DNA from: CAVXYG01 sp963706835
GTDB taxonomy: Bacteria; Actinomycetota; Actinomycetes; S36-B12; GCA-2699445
Direction: 5' to 3'
Length of the DNA: 64,000 nucleotides
NCBI GenBank assembly: GCA_963706835.1
Contig: CAVPOB010000014.1
Coordinates: 203,275 to 267,274 of the forward strand
The stretch's first letter is position 1, and the number at the start of each line of letters is the position of its first letter. Positions 34,094 to 43,533 of this stretch are shown one piece after another. The notes below the pieces were generated by a model. The model made no database searches. It was not told the DNA's origin and saw only the letters and a list, made by a program, of their open reading frames with translations. The position numbers were made by a program, and so were the translations under genes.

Positions 34094-35470
34094 TCACGCC
34101 TCGGTGCCGGCCCCCGCTCCTGCCAGCGCGGGGGATTCCGCAGACTCAGCGTCACTCTGCGTCGCCTGCTCGCGGCGCCGACGTCGCACGTACAGGGCGT
34201 TGGCCAGAACCTGGAACACCGCCACGCTGGCCGCGGAGCCGATGACCGGTCCGAGCGCACCGAGTTCGCCGGCGAGCCAGATCGACAGCGCGATGTTGAA
34301 CGGGGTCATCAAGCAGACCATGATCGCCTGGAACTTCAATCCACGGCTGTCGGTCATGAACATGCCCAGCGGGAACTTCAGCCCCTGCATGGCCATGAGC
34401 GCCACGAACGCAGCCACCAGGCCCCAACTCAGCGCGATCTGCCCCCCGGAGGCGACCTCGGTCAGCCACGGCGAGGCGGCTGCGAGCAGCAGGCTGGCGG
34501 TCAGGGCACCCAGGCCGAACAGTGCGGCGATCGGATAGGGGCTGAGCTTGCCGCCGGTGTTGCGATCCCGAGCGAAGATCGGCCACAGCGTCATCCCCGA
34601 GGCGGCCACGAGGGCCCACACCGGGGTGAAGATCTGGGCGGCCAGGTTGTAGGTCGCCAACTCGCTCACGCCGGCGACGTGGCTGAGCACCAGTCGATCG
34701 GACTGCATGCCCAGCGGCAGAGCGGCCGACATGATGATCATCGGCCAGGCGACGTTCATCACGCGGGCGCCGGGCTCTGAACTGCGCCGGGCAGCCGCGC
34801 GCACGACGCCGCGCGAGATGGGTCGCAGCATCCGCAGCGCGACGACGCTTCCGGCCAGGGCCAGCAGCAGGGCCACGGCGTAGGGGACGACCGCCAGGAA
34901 GGAGCCGATGTCCCAGCCAGCCCACACGGCCAGGGCCACGGTGCCCAGCATCAGCGGCGGCTGCAGGCCGCCGAGTCCGATGGTGACGTAGTTCTTCCCG
35001 AGGCCGGTGAGCATGCGCTGGCCGATGCCGAACGGCATCGCGACACCGATCAGGACCAGCGCCAGCGTCGCGGCTACTGGACCGGTGCCCGGAACGAGTC
35101 CCTCGCCCAGCAGCGTCGGCCACAGTCCGCTCACCCACAGCACGACGGCGAGTGTGGCGATGACGGCGGCGGCCATCGTGAGCACGCGGATGGAGGTCAC
35201 GATCACCCGTCGCACGTGTTGGTCACGGCTGGGGTCGTCGGAGCCGCCGATGGCGTTCATCAGCGCGGCGCCCATCCCGAGGTCGGCGAACGGCAGCAGC
35301 AGGGCGATGGCGACGAGCAGACCGTACTGCGCGTAGGCAGCCTGACCGTAGTTGTCCAGGATCAACCGCGTGGTGAGGATGCCGAGGACGGCCGAGCTGC
35401 CCATCGCGACGATCTTGACGCCTGCTGACAGCCCGACTCCGCGCCACACCTGCGCTTTGCGCCCGGCCAC
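34094..35470 (-). CDS. Wzx-like polysaccharide flippase (MATE/MOP superfamily)
   Basis: The 458-aa integral membrane protein has about 12 hydrophobic segments and typical features of oligosaccharide flippases: LTTRLILDNYGQAAYAQYGL near residue 30, FADLGMGAALMNAIGG near 60, and a Pro/Gly-rich second half. It should move the lipid-linked repeat unit across the membrane before Wzy polymerises it. I chose the GTG at 35470, one base after the upstream glycosyltransferase stop; ATG 35524 would add 18 residues and overlap that gene by 53 bp. It is the last gene of the minus-strand exopolysaccharide block. Confidence 0.82.
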   Translation of the reverse strand: MAGRKAQVWRGVGLSAGVKIVAMGSSAVLGILTTRLILDNYGQAAYAQYGLLVAIALLLPFADLGMGAALMNAIGGSDDPSRDQHVRRVIVTSIRVLTMAAAVIATLAVVLWVSGLWPTLLGEGLVPGTGPVAATLALVLIGVAMPFGIGQRMLTGLGKNYVTIGLGGLQPPLMLGTVALAVWAGWDIGSFLAVVPYAVALLLALAGSVVALRMLRPISRGVVRAAARRSSEPGARVMNVAWPMIIMSAALPLGMQSDRLVLSHVAGVSELATYNLAAQIFTPVWALVAASGMTLWPIFARDRNTGGKLSPYPIAALFGLGALTASLLLAAASPWLTEVASGGQIALSWGLVAAFVALMAMQGLKFPLGMFMTDSRGLKFQAIMVCLMTPFNIALSIWLAGELGALGPVIGSAASVAVFQVLANALYVRRRRREQATQSDAESAESPALAGAGAGTEA

Positions 35471-35471
35471 G

Positions 35472-36416
35472 TCAGGCCGTCCGTTCCACGAGCCGGGGCT
35501 GCTCAGCGAGGAACGCTCGGCCATCACGGACACCGCGCACTGCAGCCCGGACGGGCATCGCGGGGCGCAGGAACTTCCGACGGCCACCGATCAGCAGCGT
35601 CTGATACGCGCTGCGCCAGGCGGTGGCGTCCCACTGGGAAGCCTGCTCCGCCGTCAGATTGCGCGCCGCGAAGAGCAGGCGGTTGCGGATGTTGAAGTAG
35701 TAGTAGGACTCCGACCGGGTCCACGGCGCGGCAGCCCGCGTGCCCGAGCCCGCGGCCTGGGTACCGCCCTCATCGTGCACGGCCATAGCGTCCTCCACCA
35801 CGACCAGTTCCGCGCCCAGGCGCAGCGCGCGGGCCGACAGATCGACGTCCTCCCAGTAGAGGAAGTACTCCTCCGCGAAGCCCTGCAGGTCTCGCCAGAG
35901 CGCGGCCGATGTCACCACAGTGGCACCTGAGATCCAGGGCATCGTGTGCTGCAGCCCCAGGGCCTGGGCCCGCCGGGTCGACAGCGTGCGGCCAGCATCG
36001 AGGTCCACCACCGCACCGTCGAACCAGGTCCGGCCGAAGGGGGTCACCACCCGCGGCGACAGCAGGGCCCACGGCTGGGCGTGGGAGCGCGCGATGACGC
36101 GCTGCAGGTCGGCTTCGGCTATCGCTGCATCCGGGTTGAGAATCGCAAGGGTGTCGGCACCGGCACGGATCGCGGCCGCTGCCCCAAGGTTCACCCCGCC
36201 CCCGAATCCGGCGTTGCGGTCGTTCAGCACCGCTGTCCATCCGTGACGGGCCGACAGCGCCAGGACCTGTTCGGCCTCGTCATCAGTCGTGCGGTTGTCC
36301 ACTACGACGATCTCTGGTCGGGCGGACCACGAGGATGTCTGCTGCAGCGTTTGCTCCAGCAGCGCGCTTGAGCCGTAGTTCACGACAACGATCGCGGCGT
36401 CAGACAGAGTCGCCAT
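35472..36416 (-). CDS. Family 2 glycosyltransferase (rhamnosyltransferase-like)
   Basis: The 314-aa GT-A enzyme begins with AAIVVVNYGSSALLEQTL and has EIVVVDNRTTDD, NDRNAGFGGGVNLG (the GFGGGxN motif of WbbL-type rhamnosyltransferases), ILNPDAAI for the DxD-like metal site near 102, and EYFLYWEDVDLSARA near 195-210, where EDVD carries the catalytic base. It probably adds rhamnose or another sugar to the growing repeat unit, which fits rmlABD in the same locus. ATG 36416 gives a standard N-terminus; a GGGGGAGG stretch lies upstream. Confidence 0.85.
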   Translation of the reverse strand: MATLSDAAIVVVNYGSSALLEQTLQQTSSWSARPEIVVVDNRTTDDEAEQVLALSARHGWTAVLNDRNAGFGGGVNLGAAAAIRAGADTLAILNPDAAIAEADLQRVIARSHAQPWALLSPRVVTPFGRTWFDGAVVDLDAGRTLSTRRAQALGLQHTMPWISGATVVTSAALWRDLQGFAEEYFLYWEDVDLSARALRLGAELVVVEDAMAVHDEGGTQAAGSGTRAAAPWTRSESYYYFNIRNRLLFAARNLTAEQASQWDATAWRSAYQTLLIGGRRKFLRPAMPVRAAVRGVRDGRAFLAEQPRLVERTA

Positions 36417-36492
36417 CGGATCCTGCACCTCCCCCGTGACATTTCGCGATGCTCCGCCACCAGGATAGGTGACGCTGAGTAATCGATGCGCT

Positions 36493-37533
36493 TCAGAGAC
36501 TTGCGCTGTGTGGCTGCGCAACGGTTGCCGACTCGCTGCGGCGGTACTCCTCGAACTGCCGCCCGGTGGCCCCCGCGGCCATTCCGGCCCCGCGCGCCAT
36601 CAGGGTGGCGCCCCTCGCGTCGCGGGCCTGCGATCCGGTGAGGGCGCCCAGGGCACGCAATAGTGCCCCGACGGCGGCCCGCGCTGCGCCGCCGAGCACC
36701 AACTGCACTCTCAGCAGGAGCCGGCGCACCGCGCTGGATTCCAGCGCCAACAGGCAACGGCTGTGACTGTTGCCCATCCGGTAGCGCCGGTTGAGGACCC
36801 ACTCGCGCGTCATCCGATCGACCGGAACCAGATCGGTGACCGGGGCCTCGTCGCACCAGATGATCCCGCCACCGGCCCTGCCGAGCTCCATCGTGAGCAT
36901 GGTGTCCTCACCCCCGGCCATGCCGAACTCGTCCCGGAAGGCCAGCCCGTGCTCGCGCAGGAAACGCAGGTCCAGCAGCAGATTGGAGGTGTGTCCGGCG
37001 GGCCGGGGTGTGCCGGTGGGGAAGCGATCGCGCTCGAAGAAGCGACCGGCCGCGATCCAACCCGGGACCGGCCCCTCGTACCGCGCGAGGATCGGCCCGA
37101 CGACGGCGGGGGCGCCGAAGCGCGCCTGGGCGCCGACCAGCTCCGCCAACCAGTTGTCGCCAGGCTCCTCATCGTCGTCGATGAACGCCAGTAGCGACCC
37201 GTTGGCATGGCGCAGGGCTGCGTTGCGCGCCGCTGTCAATCCGGGCCGGGGCTCGTGCACATAGCGCACGGTGGGATGATCCGACGCCGCGACCACTGCC
37301 GCGGCGTCGCCGCGCGGGTTGTTGTCGATCACCAGGACTTCGGCGGAGTAGCGTGCGGGGTCCAGCGACTCGGCCTGCTGCACCAGCAGCGGCAGGACCT
37401 CGCGCAACTGCTCGTTGCGTTGGAAGGTGCACACCGCGACGGTGACTGCGGTGACCGGACCGCGGCCGGCATCGTCGGCTGCCAGGCTGGTGGTGGGCCG
37501 CGCAGTCGACGCAGCGCTCTGGCTAGTTGCCAC
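36493..37533 (-). CDS. Family 2 glycosyltransferase
   Basis: The 346-aa GT-A enzyme has VTVAVCTFQRNEQLREVLPLL near residue 30, VLVIDNNPRGD, GLTAARNAAL near 95, AFIDDDEEPGDNW (metal-binding DDD near 114-116), and GGEDTMLTMELGRAGG near 210 as the ED catalytic motif. It resembles capsule and exopolysaccharide glycosyltransferases. The GTG at 37533 is favoured by a GAGG six bases upstream; it overlaps the end of the BY-kinase gene by 11 bp. Sugar specificity cannot be read from sequence. Confidence 0.85.
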   Translation of the reverse strand: MATSQSAASTARPTTSLAADDAGRGPVTAVTVAVCTFQRNEQLREVLPLLVQQAESLDPARYSAEVLVIDNNPRGDAAAVVAASDHPTVRYVHEPRPGLTAARNAALRHANGSLLAFIDDDEEPGDNWLAELVGAQARFGAPAVVGPILARYEGPVPGWIAAGRFFERDRFPTGTPRPAGHTSNLLLDLRFLREHGLAFRDEFGMAGGEDTMLTMELGRAGGGIIWCDEAPVTDLVPVDRMTREWVLNRRYRMGNSHSRCLLALESSAVRRLLLRVQLVLGGAARAAVGALLRALGALTGSQARDARGATLMARGAGMAAGATGRQFEEYRRSESATVAQPHSASL

Positions 37534-39031
37534 TGGGCACCTCACCGGCCCGACGGTCCGGACCGGCCAACGCCTTCACGCCGGCCACGAGCTGCTTGCC
37601 GCCGTTCCGGAGGGACTCGGTGCGCGGCGCCATCCGATCGTTGGGGTCCGCGACGACGCGCGCCTTGGACTTCCCCGCGCCCTGCTTGGTGTCGCGGCCG
37701 TAGTAACTGCTGGACTTGCTCAGCCGGACCCCGTTCACGACGACGCCGAGCAGCTGGGCGTCGGCTTGGCGGAAGGCGTCGACCGCGGTGTGCAGATCCT
37801 TGCGGTGTACCACCCCCGGACGGGCGACCAGCAGCGCACCGGTCGCCATGCCTGCGACGACGGCGGCGTCGACCACCGGCACGACCGCGGGGGTGTCCAG
37901 GATGATGACGTCGAAGTCGGGGCTGACCTGCTCCAGGAGCGCCCGCATCTGGGGCGAGGCCAGCAGCTCCACCGGGTTGGGCGGCATCTGACCGGCGGGC
38001 AGCACGTGCAGCGGACCACCGGCGGTGCGCACCTTCTGCACCGCGTCGGCAAACTCGACCTGGCCCGTCAGCACTGCGGTGAGGCCGACGCCCTGATCGA
38101 CGCCGAACAGCGAGCTCATTTGCTGCTTGCGCAGGTCGGTGTCGATCACCAGAGTGCGGTCGCCGGACCGGGCGTGGGTCAGCGCCAGGTTCGTCACGGT
38201 CGACGTCTTGCCCTCGCCCGCGACGGCTGAGGTCACGGCCAGCACGAGCGGCTTGCGCCCGATGGCGACGAACTGCAGATTGGTGCGCAGGCGGACGTAC
38301 TGCTCCAGGGTCGGGTCGCCCTGCGTGTGCGCCAGCACCGACTGGCCGCGGCCCATGCGGGCGTTGGTGGGGATCTCGGCCAGCAGCGGCACCTTCGCCG
38401 CCTCGACGACCTCGGCACCATTGCGGACCCTGGTGTCCAGAGCCGTGCGCAAGAAAGAGAGTCCGATACCCACGAGCAGGCCCGTGAACGCACCGAGCAG
38501 GATGTTCCTGCTGGTCTGGGGGCTGGTCGGTGTCGAGGGCGGGGCCGCAGCCTTGACCGTGGACATCACAACCGAGGGATCACCGTTCTGATCCTTCGGC
38601 GCGAGGTCGAGCGCCGTGACGGCGAGTTGCCCGGCCACCTGGTTGGCAATGTCGGCCGCCAGTTGCGGCGAGGGGTCGGTCGCCTTCACGGTCAGCAGCG
38701 TGGTGTCGCCTGGGATGGTCACCGAGATCTTCCCCGCGAGCTGAGCGGCCGACATGGTCAGGCCGAGCTCCTCGATCACCGGATCCAGCACGGTCGGTGT
38801 CTCGGCGAGCTGGGCGTAGGACTCCAGCTGGCCCCGCACGTAGACGGTGCCCTGAGTGAGCTCGCCCGGGGAATTGCCGAACGACAGCGAGACGAACGAT
38901 GTGGCGGAGGCGGTATAGACCGGAGTCGCCGCGTTGCTCAGGCCCCAGGCGCCGATCATCGGCACCAGGACGCAGACCACGATGAGCAACCAGCTCTTCT
39001 GCAGAACCCGCAGGACTTCGTCGAACCCCAT
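37523..39031 (-). CDS. Wzz/BY-kinase polysaccharide chain-length and co-polymerase protein
   Basis: The 502-aa protein combines an N-terminal Wzz domain, with two transmembrane helices near 14-33 and 173-193 and an extracytoplasmic segment between them, and a cytoplasmic P-loop domain. Walker A is AGEGKTSTV near 268-276, Walker A' VIDTDLRKQ near 292-300 and Walker B VIILDTPAVV near 373-382. Only one Tyr pair (SSSYYGRD, near 440) lies in the C-terminal tail, far fewer than in typical tyrosine clusters. It should set chain length and control Wzy/Wzx activity by phosphorylation cycles. It lies between the ligase-like gene and the glycosyltransferases. Confidence 0.9.
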   Translation of the reverse strand: MGFDEVLRVLQKSWLLIVVCVLVPMIGAWGLSNAATPVYTASATSFVSLSFGNSPGELTQGTVYVRGQLESYAQLAETPTVLDPVIEELGLTMSAAQLAGKISVTIPGDTTLLTVKATDPSPQLAADIANQVAGQLAVTALDLAPKDQNGDPSVVMSTVKAAAPPSTPTSPQTSRNILLGAFTGLLVGIGLSFLRTALDTRVRNGAEVVEAAKVPLLAEIPTNARMGRGQSVLAHTQGDPTLEQYVRLRTNLQFVAIGRKPLVLAVTSAVAGEGKTSTVTNLALTHARSGDRTLVIDTDLRKQQMSSLFGVDQGVGLTAVLTGQVEFADAVQKVRTAGGPLHVLPAGQMPPNPVELLASPQMRALLEQVSPDFDVIILDTPAVVPVVDAAVVAGMATGALLVARPGVVHRKDLHTAVDAFRQADAQLLGVVVNGVRLSKSSSYYGRDTKQGAGKSKARVVADPNDRMAPRTESLRNGGKQLVAGVKALAGPDRRAGEVPSGN

Positions 39032-39033
39032 AT

Positions 39034-40365
39034 CTATCCCCCCGTACCGGCCATGATGGGCCGCACTGTCGCGGTTTCGGCCACCGATGGCCGAGCCCTA
39101 CTCGGAACTTCTGCTGGCTCTGCTTCTTGTGGTCGTGTCAAGGCGTACCCCGCCAGGCCTGCAACAAACCAGAACAGCGCTGCGTACTGCGTGATGAGCG
39201 CCACAGTCAGCAGGGCCGGGCCCTGGGAGACCACTGCGATCGTGGCCGGTCCACCGCGGCGCCGTAGCACCGCCAGGCCCGCCGCAAGGTAGGCCACGAT
39301 TCCAAGCACCAGCGCCACCACGCCGTGGTTCAGGCCCACGAGCAGGAAGGCGCTGTCGATGGAGTCGAACTGCCCGTACAGCGAGCTGCCCGACGCGGTG
39401 ATGCTGGTGGCATCGGACTGGCCTACCAGCGAAAGGCTGCCGAGCAGGGAGAGCAGCGCCTCCCGGTACGCGCCACTGTTCGCGGCTTCGTCCCCGGCGT
39501 CGACGAAGACCCGGGCGACCAGCGGCTGCAGCGCCGCCACCGCGAAGATGCCGCCGATCAGGACGCCGATGCGCACCCGTCGGCTGATGGACGCGCGAAG
39601 GGCATAGATCGACAGCAGCAGCGCCAGTGCGCCGGCCACCATCGCAGCTCGGCTGAACGTCACCGCGATCCCGGCGATCAGCACCAGCACCAGCACCAGC
39701 CGCCACTTTGTGGCCAAGCGGGAACCGATGGCGAACGGGATGGCCATCGCCAGCGAGGCGCCCAGCGCGATGGAGTGACCGAAGGCTCCCTCGGCCCGCA
39801 GGACCCCACCCCGCTCCTGCAGGCGTGACCAGACAGAGAAGGATCGGTCGCCGCCGCCAAGGGGCGGAATCTCCACGAACGGGTTCCACGACAGCGCGAA
39901 CTCCGCCAGCGCCGCCACGGCCACGGCGCCCATAGTGATCGCAAACGCCTTGGTGATCCAGCCCAGGTCGACACGCAGCGGGATCAGCCGGCCAACCGTG
40001 AAGGCGAGGATCCAGATCGTCACCAGCGTGAAGAACACCGGGGTCCGCAATGACCCCAGCCCGAGCGGCAGCAGGCAGGCGGCGAAGAAGGCGGCGGCCA
40101 ACAGGTCGGCAGTCCCCAGGCGCGGGATCGTGAGTGGGATGAGCGATGCCAGCACCGCCATGGCGACCAGCGTCGTCGGCGTCAGGTACGGCCCCGCCTT
40201 GACGCCCAGCCAATCGGGCACGAACGCGACGACGCCGAACCAGGCCACAACCCCGACCCGGGGCCACTTGCGCATGATGAGGACTGCGGCAACCGCCATC
40301 GCCGCAGCGGCCAGCATCAGGCTGAGCCGGTCGATCTGGGGGGCCGCGATGGCCAATCCGTTCAC
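39034..40365 (-). CDS. O-antigen ligase/Wzy-type polymerase family membrane protein
   Basis: The 443-aa membrane protein has 10-12 hydrophobic segments, a long extracytoplasmic loop near residues 130-190 with GAFGHSIALGASLA immediately after it, and TFSRAAMVAGALAL near 228-242, the [T/S]xSRxx motif of the Wzy_C/O-antigen ligase family. It is the best candidate polymerase of the locus. The GTG start overlaps the sulfotransferase stop as GTGA. Whether it polymerises or ligates cannot be told from sequence. Confidence 0.82.
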   Translation of the reverse strand: MNGLAIAAPQIDRLSLMLAAAAMAVAAVLIMRKWPRVGVVAWFGVVAFVPDWLGVKAGPYLTPTTLVAMAVLASLIPLTIPRLGTADLLAAAFFAACLLPLGLGSLRTPVFFTLVTIWILAFTVGRLIPLRVDLGWITKAFAITMGAVAVAALAEFALSWNPFVEIPPLGGGDRSFSVWSRLQERGGVLRAEGAFGHSIALGASLAMAIPFAIGSRLATKWRLVLVLVLIAGIAVTFSRAAMVAGALALLLSIYALRASISRRVRIGVLIGGIFAVAALQPLVARVFVDAGDEAANSGAYREALLSLLGSLSLVGQSDATSITASGSSLYGQFDSIDSAFLLVGLNHGVVALVLGIVAYLAAGLAVLRRRGGPATIAVVSQGPALLTVALITQYAALFWFVAGLAGYALTRPQEAEPAEVPSRARPSVAETATVRPIMAGTGG

Positions 40366-41220
40366 GAGGCCGCCCGTGCGGCCTCGCCGAAGCCCCATTG
40401 CTCGATGTCGAACCCCCACTGCCGGTGCAGTCGTGCCATGTCGGGGGCGAGGGCGGTGCGCAGCTCTTCAGCGATGTCAGCAGGCATCACCGGGGCGGGC
40501 GCCGCCCCGCGCGATGAGGCTCGGCGCAGCGTCTCCTTGAGCCCTGGCGGTACGGATGTGGCAAGACGGGCCAAGCCACCGCGGCGCATGAGTCGGCGTT
40601 CCCAGTCCGAGCGTGGCCGCGCCGCATTCTTGGCCGCTTGCGGCACCGCTACGTCGATCGGCTCCACGTCCAGGAATGCGAAGACCGACCGGGCAGTGCC
40701 GACCGGGTCCCGCTGCAGTCGGCCGTGATCGACCAGCAGGATGCGCTCGGCGGGGAACACGGCCGTGAACTGGTCGAGCTGTTCGGCGTACTTGCTGAAG
40801 GCCAGCGCCTGCGGATCGCGAAAATCTGCCTGGGCGCCGCGGCGCCCCCAGGTGGCATACGTGACCTGGGAGGAAATGCGCTTGATCGGATCCCGCAGGA
40901 CGTAGACGAAACGCGGGTACAGCCCAGCAGCCGCGATCCGCTCCGCGACGCCCTGTTCCTGCGGGTACTTCGCATAGCCGGTGGAGGCCTCCAGGGCGAC
41001 CCGGTGCCGCTGCGGATCGAAGTCCCACAACTGCCGGTAGTGCTGGACCGCCAGGCCGTGGCCCTGGTGCGTCGGAGAAGTACTCCGGCTCCTTCACCCG
41101 CGAGGGACAGATCGAGGGGTGCTGGCTGAGCAGATCGAACAGCGCGCTCGTGCCGGACTTCATCGACCCGATGATGAGGGTGTACTGGTCATCCGCCGGA
41201 CCCGGATCCACCATGCTCAT
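40362..41220 (-). pseudogene. Sulfotransferase (PAPS-dependent), one frame break
   Basis: The 5' part encodes DDQYTLIIGSMKSGTSALFDLL, the PAPS-binding P-loop of sulfotransferases (GSMKSGTS), then HPSICPSRVKEPEYFSD. The family continuation (HQGHGLAVQHYRQLWDFDPQ) is in another frame and leads to KYPQEQGVAERI and RFVYVLRDPIKRISSQ, where the RDP-x-x-R-x-S motif binds the 3'-phosphate. Removing one G near 41078 joins them into a ~286-aa protein. It should sulfate the exopolysaccharide or its precursor. All motifs are intact, so the break is probably an error. Alternative starts are 41241 and 41214. Confidence 0.78.
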
Positions 41221-41308
41221 CCCCCACCATTGAAAGATCACGCAACGTGATGTTGTTGACTTTCAGTGACAGTGTAGCGGAGATTGGCGACGCGACTACC
41301 CCTCAGCC

Positions 41309-42469
41309 TCAGCCGCCCTCGGCTTCGCCCATCAGCCAGTCATCGGCCGCGAACCGGCTGTCGCGGGGCGGCAGCGAAGCCAGCACGCCATTCGGGTCGG
41401 GCGCGCGCTCGGCGGCATCCACCAGCGCCCCGGCGCCGGTGGCCGGATCGGTGTCGGGGGCCAGAACGGTGTGACCATGATCGCTCAGCCAGCCCGCGAT
41501 CCCACTCTCGGTCGTCGTCACGATGCGGCAACCATGCGCGAGGCCCTCCACGATCGGCAGGCCGACCTGCTCGCGCCAATCGCCGACGCGCTGGGACAGC
41601 AGCACCACGACACTGGCCCGCCGATACGCGCGGTGAATGTCCTCCCGTGGGGGATCCACGGTCAGTTCCACATCGTCGCGACCGGTCGCCCAGGCCTCGA
41701 CGGTGTCGAGCATCGCCCCCTTCCCGATCACGTGCAGACGCAGCCCCTCGGCGCGTCCGGGGACCTCCTCCCACCATCGCAGCAGGTGTTCGATGCCCTT
41801 GCGCTCATCGAAGGCCCCTACGAAGAGGACGCGGCCGGGCTCGGGCTGCGGACCCTCCGGCGGCAGGCATTCGCAGGCAGCCGGCAGCGCGGGGAAGTAC
41901 CGCGCCCGCGGTTCCACGAGTGCGGGCGAGACGTACCGCTGCAGCGCGTCGCGCGAAGCCTCCGTGCCGAAGGCCAGCCGGTCCATCTGCCCGACCAGCC
42001 AGCGCAGCATCAACCGGCAGTAGACCGCGTCCAATGCCGGGGGGAGACGCTTGCGCCCGCGGTGGGAGGCCACCGGGTCCCGCAATCCGATGCAGTAGGC
42101 ACCGATGACCGGCTGCTCGCCCCTCAGCCCACCCCGCAGTCGCAGCGCCGCGATCTGAGCCACCAGATCCCACCAGCGCGGCCGCAGCAGCGGCTCGTTG
42201 ACCTCGGCGTAGTCGTAGGTGGTGCGCAACAGATGCCGCACCGTCGCGACCCGACCCATGCGGCGCGGCGGGTTGTCGGCGGGCAGCAGCGAGGCGTCGA
42301 AGTCGTAGCGTTGCGCCCGGTAGAGCACGTCGGCAGGCGCCATGCTGCGCAACCGCTCCAGATGGGCGGTGCGGATGAAGTCGTACAGCCGTACCCTGCG
42401 GACCGTGCGGTTGGCGTGCTGCTCGTGCCGGCCCGGTGCCGGGGCTGTGGTGGATCGCAGTCCAGTCAT
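41309..42469 (-). CDS. Family 4 (GT-B) glycosyltransferase
   Basis: The 386-aa enzyme has the GT-B layout: a helical N-terminal half ending in LAFGTEASRDALQRYVSP, then VLFVGAFDERKGIEHLLRWWEE near residue 228 (donor domain start), HVIGKGAMLDTV near 258, and the E-x7-E pattern in GLPIVEGLAHGCRIVTTTESG near 315-335. It uses a nucleotide-sugar donor. It is divergent from the second sulfotransferase gene and belongs to the minus-strand exopolysaccharide block. The start at 42469 is the first good ATG after a GC-rich stretch. Confidence 0.84.
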   Translation of the reverse strand: MTGLRSTTAPAPGRHEQHANRTVRRVRLYDFIRTAHLERLRSMAPADVLYRAQRYDFDASLLPADNPPRRMGRVATVRHLLRTTYDYAEVNEPLLRPRWWDLVAQIAALRLRGGLRGEQPVIGAYCIGLRDPVASHRGRKRLPPALDAVYCRLMLRWLVGQMDRLAFGTEASRDALQRYVSPALVEPRARYFPALPAACECLPPEGPQPEPGRVLFVGAFDERKGIEHLLRWWEEVPGRAEGLRLHVIGKGAMLDTVEAWATGRDDVELTVDPPREDIHRAYRRASVVVLLSQRVGDWREQVGLPIVEGLAHGCRIVTTTESGIAGWLSDHGHTVLAPDTDPATGAGALVDAAERAPDPNGVLASLPPRDSRFAADDWLMGEAEGG

Positions 42470-42635
42470 CGTGTCCGTGGGGAGGGGTCGGTGGGTAGGG
42501 CCAGCGTAGAGGCACCCGGACCGTCGCAGCGCACTGGTCGCCGGCTGCCCGAGGACCTCGCTACCCTGGACGCAGGAGCGGTACGGCCCTTGGTCCGCCG
42601 ACTGTGATCCCCCAGCGAGGACGTGAGGAGCTGCC

Positions 42636-43523
42636 ATGCGCGATTCGGCATCGCAGTACTTCAAGACCTTCCGCCGGGCCTACCGGCGCAACGGCCTCCG
42701 CCCGGGCGGTGCGCTGAGCGCACCGGACCCACGTTGGCTGTTCGTCGTCGGCAGTCCACGCAGCGGCACATCCTTCACGGCCGAGTCGCTGGGGAACATC
42801 GACGGGGTGTGGGACCTCGGCGAGGTACCGCGCTTCAAGGCGATCCTGCCCGCCGCGTACGCCGCTGCCCGCGACGGCCGCCGCGACGAGGCCGCGCTGC
42901 GCATGGGTGCGGTGCTGCGGCGGGCGGCCCGCGCGGGGATGGGGGGCGGCCAGCGCTGCCTGGAACAGACCCCGGAATCCACCTTCCTGATCGCGGAACT
43001 GGCGACCGCATTCCCCGAGGCGACCTTCGTCCACCTGATCCGGGACGGCCGCGATGTCGCTGCCTCCCTCATCGAGCGCGGCTGGCTGGCCAGCGGGGCC
43101 GCATCGAACGTCGTGGACGCGGCCGGAACGCTCGCCGACGACGCCGGGCAGCCGTACGGCGACTACGCCCGGTTCTGGGTCGAGCCCGATCTCCGCGCAG
43201 AGTTCGAGCAGTCCGGGGAGGCGCGTCGGTGCGCCTGGGCCTGGCGCCGGTACGAGACGGCCGCCCGCGAGGCGCTCGCGGCGCTGCCACCCGGGCGCAG
43301 CATCGACATCCGGTATGAGGATCTGGTGCGCGACCCGGCAGGGACGGCTCGGACGGTAGCCGCACGGCTTGCCGTGACGGATCGCACCGATCAACTGGCC
43401 ACGGCCTTCGGGTCAGCCCACACCTCTTCGGTCGGCCGGTACCGCAGCGTCCTCGATGATGCGCAGGTAGCCGCCATCGAGGGGGAATCGGGTGAGTTGC
43501 TGGCCGATCTCGGCTACCGCTGA
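42636..43523 (+). CDS. Sulfotransferase family protein (PAPS-dependent)
   Basis: The 295-aa protein has the PAPS P-loop (WLFVVGSPRSGTSFTAESL, residues about 33-51) and the 3'-phosphate motif (FVHLIRDGRDVAASL, about 129-143), both complete. RYEDLVRDPAGT near 228 is a further family signature. It is most like sulfotransferase_3 family enzymes acting on carbohydrates or lipids. It lies between the glycosyltransferase and rmlA genes, convergent with rmlA, and is the second sulfotransferase in the locus. The ATG follows GAGGACGTGAGGAG. Confidence 0.87.
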   Translation: MRDSASQYFKTFRRAYRRNGLRPGGALSAPDPRWLFVVGSPRSGTSFTAESLGNIDGVWDLGEVPRFKAILPAAYAAARDGRRDEAALRMGAVLRRAARAGMGGGQRCLEQTPESTFLIAELATAFPEATFVHLIRDGRDVAASLIERGWLASGAASNVVDAAGTLADDAGQPYGDYARFWVEPDLRAEFEQSGEARRCAWAWRRYETAAREALAALPPGRSIDIRYEDLVRDPAGTARTVAARLAVTDRTDQLATAFGSAHTSSVGRYRSVLDDAQVAAIEGESGELLADLGYR

Positions 43524-43533
43524 GCCGCCGGAG

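Noticed and set aside
34094..35523. ATG 35524 as the flippase start
   Set aside because: It would overlap the upstream glycosyltransferase gene by 53 bp and lacks a ribosome site. GTG 35470 is adjacent to the stop, although the choice is not certain.
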